From positions 186,001-250,000 of the forward strand of contig NZ_LQXM01000029.1 in assembly GCF_001648555.1 (NCBI RefSeq): 64,000 nt of DNA, written 5' to 3'. This document shows, piece after piece, positions 32,938 through 42,839 of this stretch. The translations under genes and the position numbers were made by a program. The notes beneath the pieces are model-generated. The model was given only the letters and a program-made list of their open reading frames with translations. It ran no database searches and was not told where the DNA came from. This DNA comes from Rossellomorea aquimaris TF-12 (lineage in GTDB: Bacteria > Bacillota > Bacilli > Bacillales > Bacillaceae_B). Position 1 is the stretch's first letter. Every line of letters starts with the position of its first letter.

Positions 32938-33052
32938 ACAGGTGCTCGCTTTCCGCGGGGCGTGAGTCGAACACTCTGTCTCGGACTTACTTATGGATGG
33001 TGAAGGTAACTGCGTAAACTCCTGCGGAAAACGGAGCAGTTCCCTTCACCAT
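32938..33052. repeat. Dispersed Bacillaceae-type repeat
   Basis: GCTCGCTTTCCGCGGGGCG and CTCCTGCGGAAAACGGAG carry the TTTCCGC / GCGGAAA pair seen in a degenerate palindromic repeat frequent in Bacillaceae intergenic DNA. Nested in it are arms TGGTGAAGGTAACTGC / GCAGTTCCCTTCACCA (32998-33051). The remaining DNA in 32732-33160 shows no gene. Confidence 0.5.
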
Positions 33053-33145
33053 TCAGCACACACTGGTTAACAGAGCCATGCAAGATCTGTTAAAAAATTT
33101 ACAACAATCTTTGTGGAAAGAGCATTTTAAAAAGAGCCTAATAGA

Positions 33146-33172
33146 AAAAACCAGTAACAATTACTGGTTTTT
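33146..33172 (-). terminator. Terminator of the NCS2 permease gene
   Basis: AAAAACCAGTAA / TTACTGGTTTTT with a 3-base loop; it includes the permease stop codon. Confidence 0.7.
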
Positions 33173-34459
33173 AGAAGATAACGTTCGATTTTGTTTGAAT
33201 ATACTATATTGTTCAACCATGATTCCAATAACAGTTCCAAGAATTAATCCATTGTTTAGGATCGAGGCTACAACAATCGGAAGATCACTAAAAGCAGAAG
33301 CTGGAACAAACATAGCACCTACTCCTACAATGAGGGCGATACCAGCAACAAAATGAGTTCGTTCTACATTTTTTTCTTTTCGGTATTCTCCTAGAGCAAG
33401 TCCTACCATTTTAATAAATATAACAGTTGTAACCGCATAGCCAACTGGAGCAGGCAAACTGGCAAAGAGATTCATAATTTTAGGAATGAGACTGATAATA
33501 ATGATACATCCGCTACCAATAATGAATGGAATAACAGAATACATTCTAGTTGCTGTCACAAAACCGGCTGCACCAGAAATAGGAACGGACCCTATGCTAG
33601 AGAATATACCACCCAGAAGTTGATTAACCCCAGCTGCAAATCCGCTTTTTGAATAACGCTCGTAGGTTGGCTCTCCCTTCGCTTTCATAACTTCTTCCAT
33701 AACACGGATGGACGCTATCATATTCGTTGTTAAAAGGAACGTAATAAAGATAGATGTTACAATTACCCCAGTATCAAATACTGGTGCACCAAACACCAGT
33801 ACCTTAGGAAAAGAAAACCAACTGCTTGAAACAGCTGTATTTGTCCCTAACCCCATTAATAAAAAGATCAGCCATCCCACAATTAAAGCAAGAATAATCG
33901 AATACTGTTGAACCCATTTTTGTTTATGATGAGTAAAATAAAGAGCAACAAGTATCGTTAAGACACTTCCAACCAATACTAATGGCTCAAGCGGTTGTCC
34001 TTCTTGTTGAATCCCGAACATGCCTTTAATAAAAGATCCGCTCAATTGTAAAATCAACAACATTAAATAAATAAATGTAATTGTAGGCGTGAATAGAGAG
34101 GTTAATTTTCTAAGTATTCCCGTTGCAGATAAAAGAAAGAAAATGATTCCACTAACAATCATACCGCCTTGCAATACAGTGAGGACTTCTTCGTGACTGC
34201 TATAAAGCGTTCCGGCAAATCCAGCATAAATAGCGAAGACTCCCCACCATAAACCAGCTGGCCCTTCATTTATAGGTAGTTTATGCCCGAATAGAGCTTG
34301 AATAAGACTTGCTGCACCTAAAACGAAAATGGTTCTTTGTATAAAGCCTGCCGTGTCTGATGGAGACAATTGAAATAAATCGGCAATAGCGATTGGAGCT
34401 GCAATCGAGCCTGCTACCATAAAAGACACCCATTGTAAGGCTGCCAACAATAAATGCAT
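33161..34459 (-). CDS. NCS2-family nucleobase permease
   Basis: A 432-residue membrane protein with about 12-14 TM helices. QWVSFMVAGSIAAPIAIADL, GPAGLWWGVFAIYAGFAG and the NQLLGGIFSSIGSVPISGAAGFVTATRM segment (about 285-312, containing the NCS2 signature region) identify a uracil/xanthine/purine permease. The usual NxGxxxxTG reads GSVPISGAAGFVTATR, which is atypical, so the substrate is uncertain. Divergent from plsY across 270 bp. Confidence 0.75.
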   Translation of the reverse strand: MHLLLAALQWVSFMVAGSIAAPIAIADLFQLSPSDTAGFIQRTIFVLGAASLIQALFGHKLPINEGPAGLWWGVFAIYAGFAGTLYSSHEEVLTVLQGGMIVSGIIFFLLSATGILRKLTSLFTPTITFIYLMLLILQLSGSFIKGMFGIQQEGQPLEPLVLVGSVLTILVALYFTHHKQKWVQQYSIILALIVGWLIFLLMGLGTNTAVSSSWFSFPKVLVFGAPVFDTGVIVTSIFITFLLTTNMIASIRVMEEVMKAKGEPTYERYSKSGFAAGVNQLLGGIFSSIGSVPISGAAGFVTATRMYSVIPFIIGSGCIIIISLIPKIMNLFASLPAPVGYAVTTVIFIKMVGLALGEYRKEKNVERTHFVAGIALIVGVGAMFVPASAFSDLPIVVASILNNGLILGTVIGIMVEQYSIFKQNRTLSSKNQ

Positions 34460-34730
34460 ATTTGTTCACCTTCGTTTCTTCTTTGTAAAGTGTGTTTATT
34501 TTAACATATATCTAGGTGTCCTTTTCATTTTAATAGAAAAACTCTTTGAATCTAATATGTAGCATTTCGTTACAGTGGGTTCGCCTACATTCTAAACATT
34601 CAATCTTATATTACGTATATTATATCTACCTTTAAGAACTGGTCCTAAAAAAAATCCTTATTTTCTCCCTTTGTGTTCAAAAACATGTTAAAATAAAGAA
34701 CGCATTAGTTTAATAAAAGGAGCAGTGAAA

Positions 34731-35312
34731 ATGATTTTTGCCCTTATTCTTGTTTTATCTTATTTAATAGGCTCCATCCCTTCCGGCTTAATTGTTGGGA
34801 AGAAATTTTATGGAATTGATATTCGTGAACATGGAAGTGGAAATCTTGGAGGGACAAATACGTTTAGAACCCTCGGTGTGAAAGCTGGTATGATTGTCTC
34901 GATAATGGATATCTTAAAGGGAACGTTGGCTACCCTCTTACCTTTTTTAATCACATCTGATGTACATATGTTACTTGCTGGTGTATTTGCTGTTATTGGT
35001 CATATGTATCCAGTATTTGCGAATTTTAGAGGCGGAAAGGCCGTTGCTACCTCAGCCGGTGTCCTATTAGGCTATGCTCCTCTTTTGTTTCTCATATTAC
35101 TAGGAGTGTTTTTCTTAGCCCTGTATATTTCAAAATACGTTTCTCTTTCTTCTATGATTGCCGCACTTGTTGCCTTCACGTATACGTTATTTACAGGTGA
35201 TATTGCCCTCATAATTGTTGTAGGCGTTTTGGCACTTTTTGTAGTGTATAGGCACCGGTCGAATATCGTTAGAATAAAAAATAAGACAGAACCTAAAATT
35301 AAATGGTTATAG
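34731..35312 (+). CDS. plsY: Acyl-phosphate:glycerol-3-phosphate acyltransferase
   Basis: A 193-residue membrane enzyme from ATG 34731 (AAAGGAG 9 bases upstream; GTG 34725 is too close). Five TM helices and the three PlsY active-site loops: GSIPSG (about 14-19), [15 protein letters not shown] and [10 protein letters not shown]. It transfers the acyl group from acyl phosphate to glycerol-3-phosphate, the first membrane step of phospholipid synthesis after PlsX. Position next to parE/yneT matches B. subtilis yneS/plsY. Confidence 0.95.
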   Translation: MIFALILVLSYLIGSIPSGLIVGKKFYGIDIREHGSGNLGGTNTFRTLGVKAGMIVSIMDILKGTLATLLPFLITSDVHMLLAGVFAVIGHMYPVFANFRGGKAVATSAGVLLGYAPLLFLILLGVFFLALYISKYVSLSSMIAALVAFTYTLFTGDIALIIVVGVLALFVVYRHRSNIVRIKNKTEPKIKWL

Positions 35313-35321
35313 ATTCACTTT

Positions 35322-35357
35322 AAAAGCACCTAGCCTTAATCGGTTTAGGTGCTTTTT
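35322..35357 (+). terminator. Terminator of plsY
   Basis: AAAAGCACCTA / TAGGTGCTTTT arms followed by TTTTTG. Confidence 0.7.
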
Positions 35358-35527
35358 GTATCCCCCCATTTCTTACAAAACACAAATCAAAAGAATTTTA
35401 ATAGGAAAAGGACATATTACACATAAAATGATAATAATTTTCAAAATCTATTAAAAATTCCCCTATTTTCTTGTTTTATTTTGTAAAATAGAAATGAAAG
35501 ATGATTCGTTAATGAAGGATGTTGATC

Positions 35528-36697
35528 ATGAATAAAAAGATGATGACTGTTTTTCTAGGAATAAGTATTCCATTAATCATCATAATTGCTTATTTAGGAA
35601 AGGCTCAATATAGTGAGTGGGCTACTTCTAAAGAAGCTGAAATGATAAAAAGAGAAATACCTACTATATTTCATTCAACCAGAGAAGTTAAAGCTGAGGG
35701 CAAATCTTTGAAGTCTACTGCAACACTTGCAGCGATTGGAGATATTCTTCTTCATAATACTGTTTACAATGATGCACAACACGGAGAAAAATACGATTTC
35801 TCCCCTATGTTTAATCCTGTTAAAGAAATGCTGGGAGAACCGGACTTTCTTATCGCGAATCAAGAATCCACCCCAGGCGGTGTGGAGTTAGGTTTATCTA
35901 GCTATCCCCTATTTAATAGTCCTAAAGAGATCGTAAAGTCCCTGCAGGAGGTAGGCGTTGATGCAGTTACTACTGCCAATAATCACTCTTTAGATCAAGG
36001 GGTAAATGGACTTCTAAGTGCCATTGATTATTATGAGTCCATATCGATGCCTTACGTCGGAGCTTTTAAAAGTAAAGAAGATCAAAATGAAATTCGTACC
36101 TTTAACATTAATGGAATTAACTTTGCTCTTCTCTCCTACACTTATGGTACAAATGGAATTCCTGTTCCTAAAGGAAAAGAATATCTAGTCAACCTTATTG
36201 ATGAGACGAAAATGATAGAAGAAGTAGGAAAAGCAAAGTCAATGGGTGTTGACTTAGTAGTATTAAGTCTCCATTGGGGAAATGAATACCAACGTTTCCC
36301 TACAGAAGATCAACAAAGACTTGCAAAAGTACTAACTGAAAATGGTGTTGATATTATCTTTGGTCACCACCCTCATGTTCTTCAACCGATCGAAACTTAT
36401 CAAACAGGTGATGGTCGAAAGGCTGTAGTTGTATATTCATTAGGAAATTTCCTTTCTGGTCAAAAAGATGACTATAAAGACATTGGTGGAATGGTAACGG
36501 TTCAAGTAGAAAAAACGATGAGTCCTAAGGGAGCTATTATTAAATATCCTACCATAGGTTTTCAACCAACATTTGTGGATGAAAATAAGTACAATAACTA
36601 TCGCATTTACCCTCTAGAATTCGCCCATAAAAATGGGCTAATTCCCAACTCAGAAGAAGAACTCGTGTCCCATATGATGAGTGGATTACCTCAATAA
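35528..36697 (+). CDS. CapA/PgsA-like metallophosphatase family protein
   Basis: A 389-residue protein; ATG 35528 has GAAGGA 8 bases upstream. An N-terminal membrane anchor (about 7-24) is followed by the PGA_cap domain: IGDILLH, ANQEST, TTANNHSLDQG, LHWGNEYQ, GHHPHVLQPIE and VYSLGNFLSGQ. These residues form the metal site of the CapA branch of calcineurin-like phosphoesterases. In B. subtilis PgsA takes part in poly-gamma-glutamate export, but no pgsBC genes are here, so the role is open. Ends at a strong terminator. Confidence 0.85.
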   Translation: MNKKMMTVFLGISIPLIIIIAYLGKAQYSEWATSKEAEMIKREIPTIFHSTREVKAEGKSLKSTATLAAIGDILLHNTVYNDAQHGEKYDFSPMFNPVKEMLGEPDFLIANQESTPGGVELGLSSYPLFNSPKEIVKSLQEVGVDAVTTANNHSLDQGVNGLLSAIDYYESISMPYVGAFKSKEDQNEIRTFNINGINFALLSYTYGTNGIPVPKGKEYLVNLIDETKMIEEVGKAKSMGVDLVVLSLHWGNEYQRFPTEDQQRLAKVLTENGVDIIFGHHPHVLQPIETYQTGDGRKAVVVYSLGNFLSGQKDDYKDIGGMVTVQVEKTMSPKGAIIKYPTIGFQPTFVDENKYNNYRIYPLEFAHKNGLIPNSEEELVSHMMSGLPQ

Positions 36698-36699
36698 CC

Positions 36700-36740
36700 A
36701 ACAAAGAGCAGCTCTATTCTAAATAGAGCTGCTCTTTGTT
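36700..36740. terminator. Bidirectional terminator between convergent genes
   Basis: Nineteen-base perfect arms (AACAAAGAGCAGCTCTATT at 36700-36718 and its complement at 36722-36740) with a 3-base loop. Confidence 0.85.
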
Positions 36741-36744
36741 TCAT

Positions 36745-37005
36745 TTAGTGTCCCCCAAATAAGAAACTATTAAAGAAAATTCCACCAAGGACAACAATTG
36801 CAAGTGCGAGGTTTACTATAAGAAACGTTTTACGACTTCCTTTAAAGTAAAGAGTAATCATACCGTAATATAAGAGAGCCGTAATTACAATAAAGGTTCC
36901 TGCTTCCATTTGGTAACTTGCTTTATGTAGCTGAACAAAGGTTAATATCCCTAGCCCTGTAAAAATAAAGGCTCCAATATAATATAGTAGTGCTTGTGTT
37001 TTCAT
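36745..37005 (-). CDS. Small integral membrane protein
   Basis: An 86-residue protein; AAAGGA lies 8 bases before ATG 37005 (ATG 37014 overlaps it). Three TM helices (about 7-22, 33-50, 58-80) and the end FLFGGH. Unknown function; reads toward the shared terminator. Confidence 0.65.
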   Translation of the reverse strand: MKTQALLYYIGAFIFTGLGILTFVQLHKASYQMEAGTFIVITALLYYGMITLYFKGSRKTFLIVNLALAIVVLGGIFFNSFLFGGH

Positions 37006-37130
37006 TATGCTCATCCTTTAAACGAAATAGTAGATGTTATTCTGTGTCTATGTATATAATAATGAATGAAGTCATCATTTGTCCAATCTCCTGTTGGGAT
37101 GTAGACAATGCACGGAAAGGAGACTGAGAG

Positions 37131-37421
37131 ATGGAAATTCATATTTCAAATGAAGCACTAATTTGGTTTAAAGATGAAATGCTTGTAGAGGATGGTCAAT
37201 ATGTGCGCTTTTATGTGCGTTACGGGGGATCTAGTCCTCTTCATGACAGCTTCTCCTTAGGGGTTTCCAAAGAAGATCCTGTTGATGTTGGAGAGCTTAC
37301 TGAAAGAGAAAATCGTAAATTCTTTGTAGAAGAAAGAGATTTATGGTTCTTTGATGGTCATGACTTGTATGTAGAATTTGATCAAATCCTTGAAGAACCC
37401 TCTTATGAATATAAAAAGTAA
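37131..37421 (+). CDS. yneR: HesB/YadR-like protein YneR
   Basis: A 96-residue protein related to A-type iron-sulfur carriers but without their cysteines. ALIWFKDEM, VRFYVRYGGSSPLHDSFSLGVSKE (segments) and WFFDGHDLYVEFD are characteristic of Bacillus YneR. Without Cys it cannot bind a cluster in the usual way. AAGGAGAC precedes ATG 37131. Position near plsY and citB matches B. subtilis. Confidence 0.85.
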   Translation: MEIHISNEALIWFKDEMLVEDGQYVRFYVRYGGSSPLHDSFSLGVSKEDPVDVGELTERENRKFFVEERDLWFFDGHDLYVEFDQILEEPSYEYKK

Positions 37422-37424
37422 AAT

Positions 37425-37468
37425 AAAAGGACAACAGACAGGTGCACACCACCCATGTTGTCCTTTTT
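37425..37468. terminator. Bidirectional terminator
   Basis: AAAAGGACAACA / TGTTGTCCTTTT with an inner GGTG / CACC, between yneR and the convergent kinase gene. Confidence 0.7.
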
Positions 37469-37469
37469 A

Positions 37470-40316
37470 TTATTGTTTGCGATTAATGCTCCACAGTGTT
37501 TGGAGTATCAGTTTAGAAAGCTGACTTGGAGAATAAGGTTTGACCAAATATCCTTTTGCACCTAACCCAAGCCCTTTTTCTTTTTCATCAAGTGCTGATG
37601 AAACGAAAATCGGGATATGTTTTAATTCATTGTTTGTTTTAAGTTCTTCTAAAATATTCCATCCGTCAATATCTGAGTGTTCGAGCATGATGTCAAGAAC
37701 AATAGCATCAGGTAATTCTCTCTTTATTGCTTCGAGTGCTTTATGACCATCATCATAAGTAGTAATTTTAAATCCAGAGTCATTTAACTCTGAAGTCAAT
37801 AAGGCTGCTAAATTTTGATCATCCTCTACAATTAACACATTACCTCCCTTTCCTTCACATGCTTCATCAAAGGACCCATCTTCTTGGATGTAATCTGCTA
37901 CTTTGGGAAGAAATACTGTAAATGTACTTCCTATACCTTGTTGAGAATGGATGGTAATATCTCCTCCATGGGCTTTCATTATTTCTTTTGCGATTGAAAG
38001 ACCTAATCCAGTTCCACCAATCTTTCGTCTGTCTGTGTTATCCACTCGATAAAACTTAGCAAACAAGTTAGGAATCGCTTCTGCTGGAATCCCTAACCCT
38101 TCATCTGTAATTGAAACAAGGAAATTTTTTTGATCGCTATCGAGAACGACGTTAATGTTTCCTCCGTCAGGAGAGTACTTTACAGCATTATGAAGGAGAT
38201 TTTGGAATACTTGTCCTAATTTATCTTTATCAGCAAGGACGGTGTCCTGTTCAACTTTTCTAGCAAATTGAATCGTGTGTGCCGTTGTTTGAACTTGTTC
38301 TCTTTCAATAACATCACGGATAACTGGTGTTATGGAGTCGTATTTCATTTCATATACTTGTTTTCCGGATTCCATTCTTTGTACATCCAAGAAATCGTTT
38401 ATCAGATTGGTCAATCTCTTGGCTTCACCATAAATAGTAGATAAATATTTCTTTTGCCGTTCTTCCTTTAGTTCCTTCGTAATTAATAACTCCGTAAAAC
38501 CAAGAACACTTGCTAAAGGTGTTCTTAATTCATGGGAAACCGTACTCACTAATTCATTTTTCATTTGATCTGCTTCAGATTCCTTTGTTCTGTCACGGTG
38601 AACGATTACCCATCCAACCTTCACATTGTTTCGATAAAGGGGTTCTGCGTATACTTGGATGACTCTATAAACAGGGTGTTGAATGATATATTGTATTTTT
38701 TCAATGACTGTATTCTCTGAATCAATCAGGTCAGTTATAAAAGTTTCAAACGTTTTTGGTTCTTCCATCTTATCGGTAAAAGCTTTTAACCAGGTGGTAT
38801 ATGGAGTATGAACAAACTTTTGAAGTTCTCTGTTGTCAAAAAGCTCATAGAATTTTTCGTTCAAATGAAGTGTATCACCCTCTGTATTAATGAGTTGAAT
38901 TCCTTCTTGAATCGTATTAAGAATATCTTGATTCATTCGTCGATCCACTTCGGATGCCTCAAAAATACTTATTTTATCCAATGATAGAGAAATCTGCTTG
39001 CTTAATGAAGAAAATTCTTCGATTTCTTGTTCGTTAAATCCATAACCGAAACGAGTATATACCATTATTGCTTCTACATCGTAGGAAGAATTAAGGACAG
39101 GAAGAAATAAGTCATAGCAGCTTTGTCCTTCCGTATGATACCCTTTTTCACCTTCAGTAAGCGAGCGCATGGTTACAAGAGGCTTTTTATCAACTAAAAT
39201 TCGTTCATTTAATCCGTTAAAGATATATTGTATAAATTGCTGTGCTCCCGATTCAGATATTCCCCACGTTGCATGTGAGAATTCCTTGTCTAATAAGACA
39301 ATCATACCCCGGTCTGCATTAATGATGGAGGAGAATCCTTTCACAATACTTGTTAGTATTTCATTCTTATTTAAAGAATTAGATAGGGAGTTAATGAGTT
39401 CATTTTGATTACTTAACCTATTTTCTCTCTCTTCCATTTGTCCAACTAATTTTTCAAGCTCTAATTGCTGTGCCTGAAGTTCTTCCTGTTGATGAAGAAG
39501 CTCATCGTTGGTGTCTATAAAATGCTGTTCATTTTCTTTAATAGACTGAACCATCTTTGTGAAGCTCCTGGTTAAAACAGCAATTTCATCTTTTTGGGAA
39601 TCCTTTACCTTTGGAAGGCTAGTCTCTTTACCTTGAATTATTTTTTCAGCAGAGGCTGCTAATTCACGAATGGGACGTCCAATACGATTTAAACTAAGTC
39701 GAGTGAGTATTAATAAGATAATCAGCATAACAAGTACAAAAATAAACATCGCCCATTGTGTCATTTGTTGTAGATGATTCAGCAAGTCATACCTGTTGTT
39801 AATTTCTTCCCGAAGAGACCTTCGATAGTCATCAACCGTTTGTTGAAATTTTTTAATTTCACCTGTTACATTTGAATTGGCTTGTTCTGATACCAGTTCT
39901 TTACGATTGTTTTCAAAATTATTTAATGCTTTTGGTAATTGATCTATAAAATAATAGTTTAAAAACCTGTTCATTTCATTAAAAAATCTTGAATCATCCT
40001 CAGTACTGATATACGTCTTGTGTCTGCGTAATAAGTATTCAATTGCGGGCTTCTGATCTAAAGCATTATTTTTGAGATCCATATTGGAATAGGCAAAGTA
40101 CCCCCTAAAATCCAAAAAAGCCTGTGTAAATGCATCATCGATATTTTTAGTGATATCTTCTTTTTTTTCCAGGGCTTTAATTTCTTTTAAATGTTGATTT
40201 TGAGTGTTTAATTGAGTGTAAATAAGAATAGAAGATCCGATAAGGAATAAGACGATAAAACTGATCATTAAGACACCGAATCGTCTTGAAATGCTTTGCT
40301 TATAATAGTTCTTCAT
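37470..40316 (-). CDS. Hybrid sensor histidine kinase (GAF-PAS-HK-REC)
   Basis: A 948-residue membrane kinase. TM helices at about 12-34 and 188-210 bracket an extracytoplasmic helical sensor; HAMP (about 211-265); coiled coil (about 268-312); GAF (about 320-455); PAS (about 465-580); HisKA with VSHELRTPLASVLGF; HATPase with NLLHNAVKYSP, DEGLGIP and GGTGLGLSI; C-terminal receiver with VEDD and phospho-Asp in IVLDIMLEHSDIDG. It autophosphorylates on His and can pass phosphate to its own receiver. ATG follows directly on the stop of the response regulator gene (TAAATG), so it is the third gene of a signalling operon. Confidence 0.9.
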   Translation of the reverse strand: MKNYYKQSISRRFGVLMISFIVLFLIGSSILIYTQLNTQNQHLKEIKALEKKEDITKNIDDAFTQAFLDFRGYFAYSNMDLKNNALDQKPAIEYLLRRHKTYISTEDDSRFFNEMNRFLNYYFIDQLPKALNNFENNRKELVSEQANSNVTGEIKKFQQTVDDYRRSLREEINNRYDLLNHLQQMTQWAMFIFVLVMLIILLILTRLSLNRIGRPIRELAASAEKIIQGKETSLPKVKDSQKDEIAVLTRSFTKMVQSIKENEQHFIDTNDELLHQQEELQAQQLELEKLVGQMEERENRLSNQNELINSLSNSLNKNEILTSIVKGFSSIINADRGMIVLLDKEFSHATWGISESGAQQFIQYIFNGLNERILVDKKPLVTMRSLTEGEKGYHTEGQSCYDLFLPVLNSSYDVEAIMVYTRFGYGFNEQEIEEFSSLSKQISLSLDKISIFEASEVDRRMNQDILNTIQEGIQLINTEGDTLHLNEKFYELFDNRELQKFVHTPYTTWLKAFTDKMEEPKTFETFITDLIDSENTVIEKIQYIIQHPVYRVIQVYAEPLYRNNVKVGWVIVHRDRTKESEADQMKNELVSTVSHELRTPLASVLGFTELLITKELKEERQKKYLSTIYGEAKRLTNLINDFLDVQRMESGKQVYEMKYDSITPVIRDVIEREQVQTTAHTIQFARKVEQDTVLADKDKLGQVFQNLLHNAVKYSPDGGNINVVLDSDQKNFLVSITDEGLGIPAEAIPNLFAKFYRVDNTDRRKIGGTGLGLSIAKEIMKAHGGDITIHSQQGIGSTFTVFLPKVADYIQEDGSFDEACEGKGGNVLIVEDDQNLAALLTSELNDSGFKITTYDDGHKALEAIKRELPDAIVLDIMLEHSDIDGWNILEELKTNNELKHIPIFVSSALDEKEKGLGLGAKGYLVKPYSPSQLSKLILQTLWSINRKQ

Positions 40317-40679
40317 TTACTCTACAATCTCCCTAACTTTTTCAGCAAGTTCCATAGGACTGAAAGGTTTTGTGAAAAAGTAATTGGCTCCTGCATCCAT
40401 TGCGGCTTTTTGGTCAGATTGCTGACTTTTAGCTGTAAGCATCATAACGTTGGTTTGCTTATTCATTTCATTTTCTCTAATAGATACAATGACTTCTAAC
40501 CCTGTTTTTCCAGGCATCATGTAATCTAATAAAATAAGATCATATTTTGAGTGCTTTGCTAATTCTTCTGCCTCTTCCCCATCAGCTGCCTCATCAATTT
40601 GAAATCCTTCGTCTTCAAGCGTGTCGACAATCAACATTCTTAATACATCTTCATCTTCTGCCAGTAGTATGCGTGTCAT
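40317..40679 (-). CDS. Single-domain response regulator
   Basis: A 120-residue CheY-like receiver: acidic pocket AEDED (about 7-11), phospho-Asp in LILLDYMMPGKTG (about 53), Thr/Ser in MLTAKS and Lys in FTKPFSP. No output domain, so it acts as phosphate shuttle or by protein contact. It lies between the Hpt-GGDEF gene and the hybrid kinase gene, suggesting a phosphorelay of the three products. Confidence 0.9.
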   Translation of the reverse strand: MTRILLAEDEDVLRMLIVDTLEDEGFQIDEAADGEEAEELAKHSKYDLILLDYMMPGKTGLEVIVSIRENEMNKQTNVMMLTAKSQQSDQKAAMDAGANYFFTKPFSPMELAEKVREIVE

Positions 40680-40694
40680 TATGGTGTTATCTCC

Positions 40695-42311
40695 TTAATC
40701 AAAGAATTCAAGGTAAAATTTAAGCTTCTGTTCCATGGTGCTAATTTTAAATGGTTTCTTTACATAGTCGTTAATTCCAGCCGCTATTGCCTTTTCCATT
40801 TGCTTGCTTAAAGACTGTGCAGAGAGCATCAGAACCATGAATCTGCTCAAATCTACTTTTTCAAGAGTTTCAATGCCATTTATCCCTTCCATATTCATGT
40901 TCAGTAGAACAATTCCTTCGTTGTTTCGTACTGTCCATTCACTTTCAATAAAATCCTCTCCACTTTTATATCGTTCAATATGTACTAACTTTTTACTATC
41001 AGAGGAAATTTGTTTTAAAAGATTCATTAATAGTAACTGCATAATAATGTCATCTTCTACAATGGCGATGGAAACAGCTTTTTCAGGAAGCAATTGTTGT
41101 TGACTGTATATGGTTAACTTATTCCTTCCTAACTCCTTTGATGTATATAGAGCAATATCAGCCAAATCGAGCCAATAGGCAGGGGATGTCGATACTGCGC
41201 TATCAATTTCCACTATTCCTCCCGAGAAGGATACAGAAAATTGATGATGTGAATTAGTGAAAATTTCTTTATGAAAGTCAGATTGAATAACTGCAAGTTT
41301 TTCCTGTACACTTTCAGCTCTTTGGTTAGGGAACAGTATGAGAAATTCTTCACCACCGAAACGAATAAAAATATCTTTCGTCTCAAGTTTACTGCTTACA
41401 AATTGACTAAACTTCTTTAACACGGTATCTCCAATCAAATGACCATGTTGATCATTTATTTTCTTGAAATGATCTAAATCAAGAAAAGCAATAGATAATC
41501 TCTCATTATCATGATCCGCTTCCCACTGTTTCGAGCAATACTGGTTAAAGACTTGGGCAAAATATTTTCGATTATATAATTTCGTTAATTCATCCATTAA
41601 AATTAATTCATCAACAAATTGCTTCCTTTGAATTTGTCGAGTTAATCGAATTTCTAACTCTTTTAATTTAAAGGGTTTGAGTAGAAAGTCATCTGCCCCT
41701 TTTTCATAGGAAGTCATTCTAACAACATCTGAGGAGTCTCCACTCATCATCATAATGGGTACGTATTGGCGTTGTACCATTTGAGTAATGTGCTCAAGAG
41801 TTTGTAAGCCATTTTCATCTTCTAAAAAGATATCTAATAAAATGCAATCAGGCTTTATATCATAAAGGGCAGATAAAGCTTTTTCGCTATTTCTAAATGC
41901 AAAAACCTGAAATCCCTGCTTCTCTAAAAAGTCCTTTAAAATCATTAGAATCGTCACATCATCATCTATAATAAAAACAACCTGTGTATGCAAGGAGTTT
42001 TCTTGGTTCATTGGAAGCTCTAATTCATGATTATTTTCATACTGGTAACAAATCGTTAAAATAGGAGCGACAAGCTCTTGAACCTCTCTATTGAGCCACT
42101 CTTTATGGCCCAGCTCCTTTACATGTTCATGTAGATTACGGGCTAATTTACCCAACTCATCTAATTCAATAGTCGGTGCAGTTCCAGTAATTGAATGCAG
42201 GAAACGCTCTATTTCCATTTGTTTGATGGGTGTAGAAAGAGTAAACCATGTAGATAATTGTTTGCGTATGTTTTCTATCAATTTTTTCTGATAGATTAGT
42301 AAATTTGCCAT
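40695..42311 (-). CDS. Hpt-REC-GGDEF-REC diguanylate cyclase
   Basis: A 538-residue protein. N-terminal Hpt-like helical domain (about 1-95; HSITGTAPTIELDEL with the phospho-His), receiver 1 (about 132-245; IIDDD, phospho-Asp in CILLDIFLEDENG, SGDSS, LKPF), GGDEF domain (about 250-405) with intact RFGGEEF, and receiver 2 (about 418-538; VEDD, SAQS, KKPF) in which the acceptor position reads LLNMN, Asn in place of Asp. It should synthesise c-di-GMP under phosphorelay control. First gene of the operon. Confidence 0.85.
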   Translation of the reverse strand: MANLLIYQKKLIENIRKQLSTWFTLSTPIKQMEIERFLHSITGTAPTIELDELGKLARNLHEHVKELGHKEWLNREVQELVAPILTICYQYENNHELELPMNQENSLHTQVVFIIDDDVTILMILKDFLEKQGFQVFAFRNSEKALSALYDIKPDCILLDIFLEDENGLQTLEHITQMVQRQYVPIMMMSGDSSDVVRMTSYEKGADDFLLKPFKLKELEIRLTRQIQRKQFVDELILMDELTKLYNRKYFAQVFNQYCSKQWEADHDNERLSIAFLDLDHFKKINDQHGHLIGDTVLKKFSQFVSSKLETKDIFIRFGGEEFLILFPNQRAESVQEKLAVIQSDFHKEIFTNSHHQFSVSFSGGIVEIDSAVSTSPAYWLDLADIALYTSKELGRNKLTIYSQQQLLPEKAVSIAIVEDDIIMQLLLMNLLKQISSDSKKLVHIERYKSGEDFIESEWTVRNNEGIVLLNMNMEGINGIETLEKVDLSRFMVLMLSAQSLSKQMEKAIAAGINDYVKKPFKISTMEQKLKFYLEFFD

Positions 42312-42399
42312 AATTGTATGTACTCACTCCATATTAATATCCCTGCTTACTAGAAAGTACTATTATAATAGTCTGGTGTCAATCACCTATAAAGGAAAA

Positions 42400-42720
42400 T
42401 TATTCATGTTCCATAAATCGTTGGATATGTTCTGATAGACCTTCTTCGTGTAGAATTTCCTTCTGTATATCTCCCATTAAATCGAAGTGAGGAAATCCAT
42501 CTTTTCGATAATGAATCCATTCTCCCTTTAAACCGTGCTTAGAGCCCCAATTTAATAAGGTTTCTACATTGGAACAGCCAACTTTTGTTACAGATCGTAC
42601 ATTTGGAAATCGATCATCTAACCAATAATGAGTAAGAAAAGCAACCTCACCTCTCAATACAGCTTTCTTCCACTGTATTAGTTCCTCTTTGTTTATTCCA
42701 TAAGCCATGGGTAACTTCAT
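42400..42720 (-). CDS. yneQ: YneQ-like protein
   Basis: About 106 residues if started at ATG 42720 (MKLPMAYGINKEE); the frame extends to ATG 42780 but that has no ribosome binding site. WKKAVLRGEVAFLTHYWLDDRFPNVRSVTKVGCSN and EWIHYRKDGFPHFDLMG (segments) match Bacillus YneQ, function unknown. Neighbours yneP, tlp and citB match the B. subtilis yne region. Confidence 0.75.
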   Translation of the reverse strand: MKLPMAYGINKEELIQWKKAVLRGEVAFLTHYWLDDRFPNVRSVTKVGCSNVETLLNWGSKHGLKGEWIHYRKDGFPHFDLMGDIQKEILHEEGLSEHIQRFMEHE

Positions 42721-42839
42721 TCCTTTCTTTGGTGATAACCACCTTTTTAAAGTGGGCTTATTTTCTCTATGCTTGTTCATATTATTTCAGGATTTTTTTA
42801 AGGAGGGTGAAAGAGGAGTCAATAAGATAGGAATCTTAC

